A DNA stretch of 43,212 bases, from NCBI GenBank assembly GCA_947629565.1, contig CANREG010000022.1:1-43212 (forward strand), in the 5' to 3' direction. This document shows, in pieces, positions 33,773-41,402 of this stretch. The notes below the pieces were generated by a model. It saw only the letters and a program-made list of their open reading frames with translations. It had not been told where the DNA came from and did no database searches. Origin of the DNA: an uncultured Lachnospiraceae bacterium (GTDB lineage: Bacteria > Bacillota > Clostridia > Lachnospirales > Lachnospiraceae). Position numbers and translations under genes: made by a program. Every line of letters begins with the position of its first letter. Position 1 is the stretch's first letter.

Positions 33773-33801
33773 ATTATACTATATCGGTTTACATCTGTAA
33801 A
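33773..33801 (-). promoter_or_regulatory. Sigma-A promoter of the 348-aa gene, with overlapping sigma-28-like box
   Basis: Minus strand TTTACA (33796-33801), 17 nt, TATAAT (33773-33778). Within the spacer ACCGATATAG resembles a sigma-28 -10 (GCCGATAA), with TTAATTAT 11 nt further upstream. Confidence 0.75.
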
Positions 33802-33854
33802 TAATTAATAGCTTTGCAGGTGTAAAACACATTTATACACAAATTATTTCCCCA

Positions 33855-35060
33855 TCACCTCCCCTGCACCTGAAATCTGCAATACACCTTTTCACCCAAG
33901 CATATAACCAGAGCCAGCAAAAACAGATAAAAAAACGGGACGAACTGCCAGCCTGTCAGATGAACATTTCCAAAGGATATGAGCCTGTAATCCGTAAATC
34001 CAAAATCCAGCTTTAATATATTGAGCGGCAGAAAGCTCCAAAACTGCGAAATTATGCGAAGCTCCGCCGGAATTTGCACCAGCCGGGAGGCAAATAACAT
34101 CACCAGCACTACAGCCATCGCCCCGATATTACTGCGCAGCAATTCAGAAAGCACCATCGTAAACACAGCCGTCAAAACGCAGGACAAAATCAAAATAACA
34201 GACATGGAAATAAATATCTGCCCCACAGACAGGTTGCCGGAATAATCTCCCATAAACAGCTGTATTGCAGCATGGAAACCGTCTGCGCCCCACATAAAAA
34301 ATGCTCCGGCTAAAGAAATCCCATATAGAATTAAAGTAACCACTAATGTAACGAAAATACCCGCCACTATCTTCGCCCTGTAAAGCCGGGTGCGGCCAAA
34401 TCTGCTGCAAAGCAGCAGTTGGTCTGTCTTCTGGCTATGCTCATTAAAAAACACACCGCTCATGCTGACCGCAATAAAAAAGGATACCAGCAGACAGATT
34501 CGGTATACGCCTTCCATGCTAATCAGATAAATCCAGCTTTGGGCATACTGATAAGTAAATGGTGTCTTTAACTTTTCTTCCTGTTTAAGCCAATACGCCT
34601 TTTCCTCTTGTGAAATGCCGGAATGTTCCCGCTTATAGTCCACCGCCGCACTTCTGGCCCGATAGAGCGTGTCCTCCGTCACCTCATTCAGCGCAATGCC
34701 TGTAATCCCTTGTATAATGGAATCCACGCCACTATAAGGGCGCACCTCTTTTTGGTAAACCTCGGACCGCAAATATTCTGTCGGTTCTTTTCCGGCCACT
34801 TTGGCATAGGCAGTCTTGTACTCATTTAAGAGCCGGTCATCAATCTTTCGCCCCGATAATTTCAACCCGTTTTTGCGCTCAATTTTTTCTCTCTGTGCAT
34901 GGGTTTCCAGAAATTCTCCCTCCAGATAAACAGCGCCCATGGAAAAGGTGCATTGAATGAATATAAACAATACAAGCAACAGGAAAAACGGAACCCATGT
35001 GCTTTTACTCTGCGATATTTTTTTCACTTCGTAAGTGAACAATGTGGCAAATTCTCTCAT
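33855..35060 (-). CDS. ABC-2 type transporter permease
   Basis: 401 aa membrane subunit of an exporter. Helix 1 (about 22-43) is followed by a roughly 120-residue extracellular domain (ETHAQREKIERKNGLKLSGR...), then six helices from about 175 to 395. The architecture matches ABC-2 permeases with a large first loop. GGAGG lies 7 nt before ATG 35060, 15 bp after the ATPase gene. The substrate is unknown; antibiotic or peptide export are common for such operons. Confidence 0.88.
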   Translation of the reverse strand: MREFATLFTYEVKKISQSKSTWVPFFLLLVLFIFIQCTFSMGAVYLEGEFLETHAQREKIERKNGLKLSGRKIDDRLLNEYKTAYAKVAGKEPTEYLRSEVYQKEVRPYSGVDSIIQGITGIALNEVTEDTLYRARSAAVDYKREHSGISQEEKAYWLKQEEKLKTPFTYQYAQSWIYLISMEGVYRICLLVSFFIAVSMSGVFFNEHSQKTDQLLLCSRFGRTRLYRAKIVAGIFVTLVVTLILYGISLAGAFFMWGADGFHAAIQLFMGDYSGNLSVGQIFISMSVILILSCVLTAVFTMVLSELLRSNIGAMAVVLVMLFASRLVQIPAELRIISQFWSFLPLNILKLDFGFTDYRLISFGNVHLTGWQFVPFFYLFLLALVICLGEKVYCRFQVQGR

Positions 35061-35075
35061 AATGCCGCCTCCTTA

Positions 35076-35777
35076 TCAAGAAATTTCTTCGGAAAAGGTT
35101 TCAAGATAAAATTCCTCCAGGTCGCCTTCCACTTCCTCTTTCGTCCCTGAAAATACAATCTTACCCTCCCGCATCATCAAAATTTTATCTGCAATATGCT
35201 CTATATCCGATACAATATGTGTAGAAAATATAACAATGCTGTCCTTTCCCAGCCGTTCAATCAGATTGCGGAATTTCACCCGTTCTTTCGGATCAAGTCC
35301 TGTAGTCGGCTCGTCTAACACCAGTATTTTGGGATCATTTAACAATGCCTGTGCAATGCCAAGTCTTTGCTTCATCCCACCGGAATATGTCCTTATTTTT
35401 TTCTCGGCTGCCCCGGTTAAAGATACCAGTTCTAAAAGCTCCTCGGTTCTCCGGACTGCCTGCTGCTTTTTCAGTCCCTTTAACGCAGCCAGATATAAGA
35501 GAAAATCCCGTCCGGTAAAATGCGGATAATACCCAAAATCCTGTGGCAGATAGCCGAGAACTGCCCGGTATTCCTCCTGCGTCACATCCAGTCCGTCAAA
35601 GGTCACACTACCTTCACTCGGCGTCAGGATTCCACATATCATCCGCATAAATGTCGTTTTCCCCGCTCCATTTGCGCCCAAAAGGCCATATACGCCCTCT
35701 TTAAAATGCAGGGACAGCCTGTCAACCACCAGTTTATTTTTATACCGCTTTGTCAGCCGGTCCACAATCAATTCCAT
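35076..35777 (-). CDS. ABC transporter ATP-binding protein
   Basis: 233 aa. Start at ATG 35777 (MELIVDRLTKRYKN), 6 nt after GGAGG; ATG 35783 abuts it. Walker A GANGAGKTT (about 34-42), Q-loop LPQDFGYYP, signature YSGGMKQRLGIAQALL (about 130-145), Walker B ILVLDEPTTGLD (about 151-162), H-loop STHIVSDIE. Energises the permease encoded 15 bp downstream. Part of the operon with the ECF sigma factor and the membrane protein. Confidence 0.95.
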   Translation of the reverse strand: MELIVDRLTKRYKNKLVVDRLSLHFKEGVYGLLGANGAGKTTFMRMICGILTPSEGSVTFDGLDVTQEEYRAVLGYLPQDFGYYPHFTGRDFLLYLAALKGLKKQQAVRRTEELLELVSLTGAAEKKIRTYSGGMKQRLGIAQALLNDPKILVLDEPTTGLDPKERVKFRNLIERLGKDSIVIFSTHIVSDIEHIADKILMMREGKIVFSGTKEEVEGDLEEFYLETFSEEIS

Positions 35778-35798
35778 ATACATCCTCCTTTTGCTCCG

Positions 35799-36494
35799 TC
35801 ATACAATATACGCCAGCTCGCTCTCAAGCACCCGTTTTCCCTCACACAGAATAAGAAGAAATAACATTACCATAACTGCCATCCAGACAAAATGATAGGA
35901 AAGCCCAAAAATCCACCGCCAATGAAAGGACGAGTAAAATGCCAGTCCCCCATTGAACGCCGCCACAGCGGCGCAGGCATAAATACCCTCCCGCCCATGC
36001 GTCGCCCTTATCAGCTTAAAGCACAGATAGACGGTAAACAGATAGGGGGTAAACAGGCACATAATCCCCCGCAATAATATTTCCTTTGTAAATACGGCCA
36101 GCACAACCGTAAGCAGCAGATTTTCTATTCCCATAATCCCCATCCGGGCCAGAATTACATTTTTTACAGAAAAGCGGGCCGACATTTCCAGCTCCCCCAT
36201 TCCATATGTCAGCGAACAAAAACATTCCATTACATTGGCAGCCGCAAGGCAGGGCATAACTGCCAGGACATATCCCAGTACAATGTCCTGCATATACCTT
36301 CTGATAATAAAAATACCGGCCAGTATAACCAGGGACAATACCCATTCCCATTTAGGCATATAGGCGCACTGTACCCATAATATATGTCCAAAATGCAGCG
36401 GCTGCGGTTTCTGGCTGCGGAAAAATTCCCGTTTCCGTTCAGCAGCCGGTGCCTCATAAATCTGTTTTAACAGCTTCTTCCAGGTTTTCTTCAC
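35799..36494 (-). CDS. Polytopic membrane protein of the sigma-ABC operon, 231 aa
   Basis: GTG start at 36494 inside the end of the sigma factor gene (41-bp overlap). N-terminus is cytoplasmic and basic (YEAPAAERKREFFRS), then about six membrane helices (48-64, 70-90, 113-135, 139-160, 169-190, 200-222). No known domain. Position between the sigma factor and the transporter suggests either an anti-sigma-like regulator or a second transporter membrane subunit; neither is shown by sequence. It is followed by the ATPase gene 21 bp on. Confidence 0.75.
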   Translation of the reverse strand: MKKTWKKLLKQIYEAPAAERKREFFRSQKPQPLHFGHILWVQCAYMPKWEWVLSLVILAGIFIIRRYMQDIVLGYVLAVMPCLAAANVMECFCSLTYGMGELEMSARFSVKNVILARMGIMGIENLLLTVVLAVFTKEILLRGIMCLFTPYLFTVYLCFKLIRATHGREGIYACAAVAAFNGGLAFYSSFHWRWIFGLSYHFVWMAVMVMLFLLILCEGKRVLESELAYIV

Positions 36495-36936
36495 CCTCCA
36501 TCCCCCTTTTCAATTTGATTAATATTTTTTTCAGTTGCCGGTATAATGCAAACCGGGTTTTTTGATAAAGTTTGGCCAAATCTGCCATAGACACTTCGTT
36601 TACATATCGAAGTAGCACGAGCTCCCTCTCCTGCTCCGTAAGGCTTTCCAACGCCTGCTTAAGCGCAAGCGCCTCCTCTAAGGGCTTCCAGGTGTCCGGT
36701 GCAGGCAGAGTTTCCGGCAATTCGCAGGTTTTTTTCCTGCGGAACTCATCAATACACAGATTTCTTGCCATAGTATAAAGCAGCGCCAAAGGCCGGTTGT
36801 CGTTCTCCTTCTCTCTTCTTTCAAAATATTTTAAAAAGACCTGCTGGGTAATATCCTCCGCAAGCTGCTGATTATGGACCCTATAATAGCAATATCTGTA
36901 AATCCGGTCATACTGCTCCTCTAACTCCATTGCCAT
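36454..36936 (-). CDS. RNA polymerase ECF-type sigma factor, 160 aa
   Basis: Start at ATG 36936 (MAMELEEQYDRIYRYCYYRV), 9 nt after GGAGG; alternatives 36945 and 36930 are less well placed. Region 2 is seen as YDRIYRYCYYRVHNQQLAEDITQQVFLKYF and LLYTMARNLCIDEFRRKK, region 4 as LESLTEQERELVLLRYVNEVSMADLAKLYQKTRFALYRQLKKIL. No classical zinc-binding anti-sigma gene follows. It overlaps the downstream membrane-protein gene by 41 bp, so expression is coupled. Probably activates its own operon; the promoter motif could not be identified. Confidence 0.9.
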   Translation of the reverse strand: MAMELEEQYDRIYRYCYYRVHNQQLAEDITQQVFLKYFERREKENDNRPLALLYTMARNLCIDEFRRKKTCELPETLPAPDTWKPLEEALALKQALESLTEQERELVLLRYVNEVSMADLAKLYQKTRFALYRQLKKILIKLKRGMEGEENLEEAVKTDL

Positions 36937-37014
36937 GCCGGCCATCCTCCTTCAATATGTATTACGAATCAGCGCCGGGCTATGTGCGCTTTTTCCGAAA
37001 TTTAATCCATATAA

Positions 37015-37062
37015 CAAAAAATATTCCTCCGAACAACAGATTTCCATTGTTCAAAGGAATAT
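37015..37062 (-). terminator. Terminator of aroB
   Basis: Minus strand hairpin with arms ATATTCC-TTT-GAACAA and TTGTTC-GGA-GGAATAT (37021-37062), followed by TTTTTTG. 27 bp after the aroB stop. Confidence 0.88.
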
Positions 37063-37088
37063 GTATTTTGCCAGTTATGCACTATCAG

Positions 37089-38201
37089 CTACATCTCCAT
37101 GATAATCTCTCTTGCCAGACCTTCCTCAATGGGCGTCGCAAACACACCCGGTTCAAACTCCACGATACCGCCGATACCCTTCTGGATTACAAACCGCAGC
37201 CTGCCGTCCCTCACCTTTTTGTCGGTATAGAGTTTCCTGACAAGGGTTTCTCTGTCAATATATTCCGGAATCTTTACCGGAAGTCCTGCCTTTTCCAAAA
37301 GGGCGGTTACCCGGTTCTGTTCCTCTTCGGTCATATAACCAAGGCGGCGGGCCAGCCCTGTCTGGGCGGCTAACCCGATAGCTACCGCCTCCCCGTGAAG
37401 CAGCCGGTAATCGCTGACCGTCTCTATCGCCCGGCCCACGGTATGTCCTAAATTGAGGACCTCCCGGAGTCCGCTTTCCCGTTCATCCTTCATTACCACC
37501 TGATATTTCACCTGGCAGTTCTTCTCCGCAATATGTTCGCAGGCTTTCCGGTCAAGGGCCAGAATATCCTCCATATGGTTTTCCAGATAATCAAAAAATT
37601 CCCGGTCTGCCATGCAGGCATGCTTAATGGTCTCCGCCAGTCCGCTTTTTACCTGACGCTCAGGCAGCGTCTTCCACGCCGCAATATCAATGTACACCTT
37701 TTCCGGCTGGTTAAACAGTCCGATCAGGTTCGTTGCCAACGGCGTATCCACAGCCGTCTTGCCCCCCACAGAGGCGTCAGCCGCCGCCAAAAGGGTAGTG
37801 GCGTAATTGATAAAGGGAACTCCCCTCCCAAAGGTTCCTGCCACAAATCCGGCTAAGTCCGTAACCACGCCGCCGCCGACGGCAATCACGCAGCAGTCCC
37901 GGCGGTAGCCCTTTGCCAGCATGGCGTCCTCTAATTCCTCTTTTGTCCTGCGGGACTTCTGCTTCTCGCCCTCCGCAAAGACGAACAGGTCAGCCTGATA
38001 GCCTGCCTCCTGCAACATATGAAAAATCCGCTCCCCATGCAGGTCCTTGACAATGCTGTCCGTGATAACTGCAAATTTATGCAGCTTTCCCACCAGACCG
38101 GACTTCAAGTCCTCAACGAGTTTCTCCTCTAACCCATAACCAATTTCTATCTCATAGCTGTCGTCTACAATCTTTTTCAGTTCCACATGAAATGTACTCA
38201 T
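37089..38201 (-). CDS. aroB: 3-dehydroquinate synthase
   Basis: 370 aa. Second step of the shikimate pathway: DAHP to 3-dehydroquinate, using NAD and a divalent metal. Motifs: EGEKQKSRRTKEEL (about 77-90), GGGVVTDLAGFVAGTFGRGV (about 109-128), DASVGGKTAVD (about 141-151), KSGLAETIKHA (about 185-195), NLGHTVGRAIE (about 247-257), LLHGEAVAIG (about 264-273). The metal ligands E188, H250 and H266-type residues are all present. It stands alone among unrelated genes, terminated at 37015-37062; no other shikimate gene is in the window. Confidence 0.97.
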   Translation of the reverse strand: MSTFHVELKKIVDDSYEIEIGYGLEEKLVEDLKSGLVGKLHKFAVITDSIVKDLHGERIFHMLQEAGYQADLFVFAEGEKQKSRRTKEELEDAMLAKGYRRDCCVIAVGGGVVTDLAGFVAGTFGRGVPFINYATTLLAAADASVGGKTAVDTPLATNLIGLFNQPEKVYIDIAAWKTLPERQVKSGLAETIKHACMADREFFDYLENHMEDILALDRKACEHIAEKNCQVKYQVVMKDERESGLREVLNLGHTVGRAIETVSDYRLLHGEAVAIGLAAQTGLARRLGYMTEEEQNRVTALLEKAGLPVKIPEYIDRETLVRKLYTDKKVRDGRLRFVIQKGIGGIVEFEPGVFATPIEEGLAREIIMEM

Positions 38202-38275
38202 ATCTTCTCTGCTCCCGATATATAATCTGTTATTTTATAAAGCACCTGTCCAAAGCTCACCGGACTGCGGCAGTT

Positions 38276-39760
38276 TTATTTCAAATCGCTGTACCAGAAA
38301 TGATTCTTCCTGCCATGCTCCTTCACATAGTAAAGCGCCTGGTCCGCACAGTTTACCAGTTCCGTCAAATCCTTTGCATCCTGGGGATATCTGGCAAGGC
38401 CGCCGCTAAAGCTGATTGGAAGCGGGGTGCCGTCCTTTAAGACCAATTCGCTGAGTCTGGCCCTGACAGCCGCTAACAGGCTGTCAATCTCCTCCACCGT
38501 AAGGGGCGCATAGATAAAGACATTAAATTCATCGCCGCCCACCCGGCCGACAATACCGGTATCCTTAAAGGTCTCCTCCAATATGGAGGACACAGCGCAA
38601 AGTACATAATCTCCTGCTTCATGCCCGTACTGGTCATTGACATTCTTAAACAAATCCACATCTAAAAACATATAGGTGCTTTTCCCCAATTCCGCCTTGT
38701 TGTTGAACATCTTCTTTAAGGTTCCCTCAAAGCCCCGGCGGTTCAAAATCTTTGTCAGCGGGTCTGCATTGGACAGATTTTTCAGTTTCTCCGACTTGTT
38801 GTGTTCATTGTGGTATAGTATGGCAGCCACAACAATAGTAGCCAGAACAAGAAGCCCCGCGCAGACAGATACGCTTATGATAAACCGCTGCATGGTGTCG
38901 GAAAGCTCTGCAATCGGAATCCGGATTACCAGCTGCCAGTTATTCATACCCTTAATATGAATGTATGCCTGGGAATAGGAAATCCCGTTCAACTGAAAAT
39001 TAATGATATTATCCGTAGCATTATTTTTCATATCCTCCACCCAGACATCATAGTCATACCCATTCAGGCATTTGATGTCCTTCTGAATCAGGCGGAGATT
39101 GCTCCAGGTTCCCGGCGGATTCGTACCGTCCGAAGAACAGTTTACAAAATTCCCTGAATAGGGATTCATCAAAAGCACCGTAGTCTGGTCGGACAGGACA
39201 TTGGTATTGGCAAGATTCTGTATGGTTTCCAGATAATAAGTGGCAAACAGACTTCCCACCTGCCTGCCGCTCTGGTGCACAGGCGCAAAAATTGTAATCA
39301 TATTACCGGCAGTCACGCTGGAACGGTAAGGCTCAGAAATATATACGCCGTCTAATTGGCTGGCAATCTCCACAAAGCCCTGCTTCTCAATATCCATCTT
39401 CTCCCCGTCAGAGCCGTATACCGTACCGTCCGCACTCAGCATGCCAATGCTGACATAGGGCATATCCCGCAGAGTCTTTTGCAGTTCCTCATAGTTCTCT
39501 TCGAAATCAATCTCCTTCTGGGCAGATATGATATCTGCCGCCTCCGTCGTGTAGTCCACCATCATCTCAAAGGAGGTATTCACCTTTTCCGACATCAGGC
39601 TTAAAATGTTATTAATCTGGGTGGTATTATTATTCCTGATATACCGGCTCAACAAAAAGGCCACTACCACCAGGACAATTAAACAGAATATCATATATCC
39701 TGCTAAAAGGCGCAGATATTCACTATTGGATTGTGACTTGTTATTGTGTTGCTTTTTCAT
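38276..39760 (-). CDS. Membrane diguanylate cyclase (dCache-like sensor + GGDEF)
   Basis: 494 aa. Helix 1 (about 17-38), extracellular dCache-like sensor (about 40-300, with an NWQLVIRIP-type membrane-proximal end), helix 2 (about 308-330), then GGDEF domain (about 340-490) with DVDLFKNVNDQYGHEAGD and an intact GGDEF (about 408-412). The allosteric I-site RxxD normally 5 residues upstream reads KDTG, so product inhibition is probably lost. Makes c-di-GMP from two GTP. Its ATG overlaps the stop of the upstream lipoprotein gene by 4 bp, so it is co-translated with an extracellular solute-binding protein, suggesting that the lipoprotein feeds a signal to the sensor. Confidence 0.93.
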   Translation of the reverse strand: MKKQHNNKSQSNSEYLRLLAGYMIFCLIVLVVVAFLLSRYIRNNNTTQINNILSLMSEKVNTSFEMMVDYTTEAADIISAQKEIDFEENYEELQKTLRDMPYVSIGMLSADGTVYGSDGEKMDIEKQGFVEIASQLDGVYISEPYRSSVTAGNMITIFAPVHQSGRQVGSLFATYYLETIQNLANTNVLSDQTTVLLMNPYSGNFVNCSSDGTNPPGTWSNLRLIQKDIKCLNGYDYDVWVEDMKNNATDNIINFQLNGISYSQAYIHIKGMNNWQLVIRIPIAELSDTMQRFIISVSVCAGLLVLATIVVAAILYHNEHNKSEKLKNLSNADPLTKILNRRGFEGTLKKMFNNKAELGKSTYMFLDVDLFKNVNDQYGHEAGDYVLCAVSSILEETFKDTGIVGRVGGDEFNVFIYAPLTVEEIDSLLAAVRARLSELVLKDGTPLPISFSGGLARYPQDAKDLTELVNCADQALYYVKEHGRKNHFWYSDLK

Positions 39761-40809
39761 TTTGTCTCCCCTGCCAAATTTTGTTCATATTCTATATGGT
39801 TTTCCCTGCTGATGACTTTGGTGCCGGTATCAATAAATTTGTATCCGGCGTCTTCTCCATTCATTACCGCATAAGCCTTCATCATACCTTCATACCCCAT
39901 ATTGTACTGGTTCTGTACCACAGTGGACGCCTGCCATTCCTCAGAGCCCACTAAAGCCGCCGTCTCGTCAGCATAGTCAAAGCCGACCAGAATCACATCC
40001 TTCCGATCCAATTCCGTCAAGCCCTGGACAAAGCCGACAGTAGAGCTGTTATTGCAGCCAAACACACCCTTTATCTCCGGATAGCTTTCAAGAAAATCAA
40101 TGCAGTTCTGTTTGGCCACAGCCATATCCCCGTCGTTTAACTTAACCTCGTCTAAAATTGTCCATTGCCGCGGCGCATTGGAAGACCAGTACTGACTGAA
40201 ACCCGCCAGCCGGTCAATTACGGTCTGGGAAGATATGGTGGCAATCTGTATGGCAATGCCAACTGGTTCCTCCTCCGACACGCCCTTATCCCGCAAAAGC
40301 CGAATCATCTCCTGCGCCGCTAATTCCCCTGCCTGTAAATTATCCGTCATATAACAGGTATCAAAGCTGTCCGTATTATTAAGAATTGTGTCAATCAGCA
40401 CCACCGGAATCCCCTGATTATGCAAATCTGCCACTGTATCAGACAGCATGGTGGAATCGCCGGGCGACATTAATATGGCGTCCGCCTCCCCGGCTGCCGC
40501 CTGCTGCAAAAGCTTCTTCTGTATCTCCCAGTCGCCTTCTCCCACAGAAGCTCCCACATACACATTACAGCCCTTTTCCTCTGCGGCATCTGCAATTCCC
40601 CGTACAATATCCTGCCAATACTGGCTGGTCAGAACTTTAAGAATCACATACACATCCGGCTGTCCGTCCTTAATCTCTGTGGCCGCCTCGAATGCATAGT
40701 ATTCCTTCTCCGCCGACTCATCGTCCTCTTTTTCCTGACAGCCGCCAAGCACCCCCATGGTGCATATTAAAAAGAAACAAAAATACTTTAACCACTTAAT
40801 TTTCTTCAT
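39757..40809 (-). CDS. Periplasmic-binding-protein-like lipoprotein (sugar-binding type)
   Basis: 350 aa. Lipoprotein signal peptide ends at LGGC (mature Cys about residue 24). The rest is a type I periplasmic-binding fold of the ribose/LacI type: YVILKVLTSQYWQDIVRGIADAAEEKG (about 54-80), DAILMSPGDS, GIPVVLIDT, YMTDNLQAGELAAQEM, GVFGCNNSSTVGFVQGL, VILVGFDY. No ABC permease or ATPase is adjacent, so it is more likely a sensor partner of the overlapping diguanylate cyclase than part of a transporter; this is inference from gene order. Own promoter at 40849-40876. Confidence 0.92.
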   Translation of the reverse strand: MKKIKWLKYFCFFLICTMGVLGGCQEKEDDESAEKEYYAFEAATEIKDGQPDVYVILKVLTSQYWQDIVRGIADAAEEKGCNVYVGASVGEGDWEIQKKLLQQAAAGEADAILMSPGDSTMLSDTVADLHNQGIPVVLIDTILNNTDSFDTCYMTDNLQAGELAAQEMIRLLRDKGVSEEEPVGIAIQIATISSQTVIDRLAGFSQYWSSNAPRQWTILDEVKLNDGDMAVAKQNCIDFLESYPEIKGVFGCNNSSTVGFVQGLTELDRKDVILVGFDYADETAALVGSEEWQASTVVQNQYNMGYEGMMKAYAVMNGEDAGYKFIDTGTKVISRENHIEYEQNLAGETK

Positions 40810-40848
40810 AAATATGCTACCTTTACCTTCTAAATATTAGTTTATATG

Positions 40849-40876
40849 ATTATACCACATTCCAACGGTTTTTCAA
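40849..40876 (-). promoter_or_regulatory. Sigma-A promoter of the binding protein-cyclase operon
   Basis: Minus strand TTGAAA (40871-40876), 16 nt, TATAAT (40849-40854) with a TG-G extended -10. Confidence 0.78.
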
Positions 40877-40877
40877 C

Positions 40878-40920
40878 AAAAAATGCCCTGTTTCCGCATT
40901 TATATAGCGGAAACAGGACA
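40878..40920 (-). terminator. Terminator of the LytTR gene
   Basis: Minus strand stem CCTGTTTCCGC/GCGGAAACAGG (40887-40897 with 40907-40917), 11 perfect pairs, followed by T6 (40878-40883). Confidence 0.93.
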
Positions 40921-40931
40921 TTGGAGAATCA

Positions 40932-41294
40932 TCATTGCTCCTGATAGCGGGCGTATGCCTGCTTTACCTTCTGATAACGGGACTTGGGAACCGAAAGCTC
41001 CTCCCCCGTCGTCAGCCGCAGCACATAACTGCTTATCTTCTGTATGTAGCGCATATTGACTAAAAAGCTCTGGTGTATTCTTAGAAAATCCATGCCCTCC
41101 ATGTCTTTTTCAATATCATTTAATTTGCGGTAAATACTGAATGTCCCGTCCTTTGTATAAAACAGATTCCTATGCCTGTTGGTTTCGATATAAATGATAT
41201 CCTCTGCCCGCAAGGTCTGCTCTCCTTCTACAAAGGCGAAGTTCACCGTAAGCTCCTGCTTTTCCTGTTTTTTCAATCTGTCCTCCACCTGCAC
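40932..41294 (-). CDS. LytTR DNA-binding domain protein
   Basis: Stand-alone LytTR domain, 120 aa as drawn. Core: LRAEDIIYIETNRHRNLFYTKDGTFSIYRKLNDIEKDM, FLRIHQSFLVNMRYIQKISS, LTTGEELSVPKSRYQKVKQAY. Such regulators bind direct repeats about two helical turns apart. The start is uncertain: GTG 41294 has a ribosome-binding site touching it, GTG 41288 has GAGG 8 nt upstream, and the same frame continues upstream (ILIPKIYAKDNEEVQVED) to an ATA codon at 41331-41333 that lies 5 nt after a good AGGAG, giving 133 aa if AUA is used or if ATG mutated to ATA. No sensor domain. Probable autoregulation through the repeats at 41364-41402. The BlaR1 gene is upstream. Confidence 0.85.
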   Translation of the reverse strand: MQVEDRLKKQEKQELTVNFAFVEGEQTLRAEDIIYIETNRHRNLFYTKDGTFSIYRKLNDIEKDMEGMDFLRIHQSFLVNMRYIQKISSYVLRLTTGEELSVPKSRYQKVKQAYARYQEQ

Positions 41295-41363
41295 TTCCTC
41301 ATTATCCTTTGCATATATCTTTGGTATTAGTATCGGTTCTCCTGCCGCCTTTTTTCAACCTTA

Positions 41364-41402
41364 ATTGCACAAAACGACCATATCATTGCACGAAATGACT
41401 AT
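41364..41402. promoter_or_regulatory. Direct repeat of 18 bp at 21-bp period, probable LytTR operator
   Basis: Plus strand ATTGCACAAAACGACCAT (41364-41381) and ATTGCACGAAATGACTAT (41385-41402): 14 of 18 identical, start-to-start 21 bp. LytTR regulators such as AgrA and ComE bind direct repeats at 21-bp spacing. It lies 30-70 bp upstream of the LytTR frame and touches the BlaR1 stop codon. Confidence 0.7.

Noticed and set aside
38202..38275. Hairpin or promoter between aroB and the cyclase gene
   Set aside because: Only weak pairing and no well-spaced hexamers could be found.
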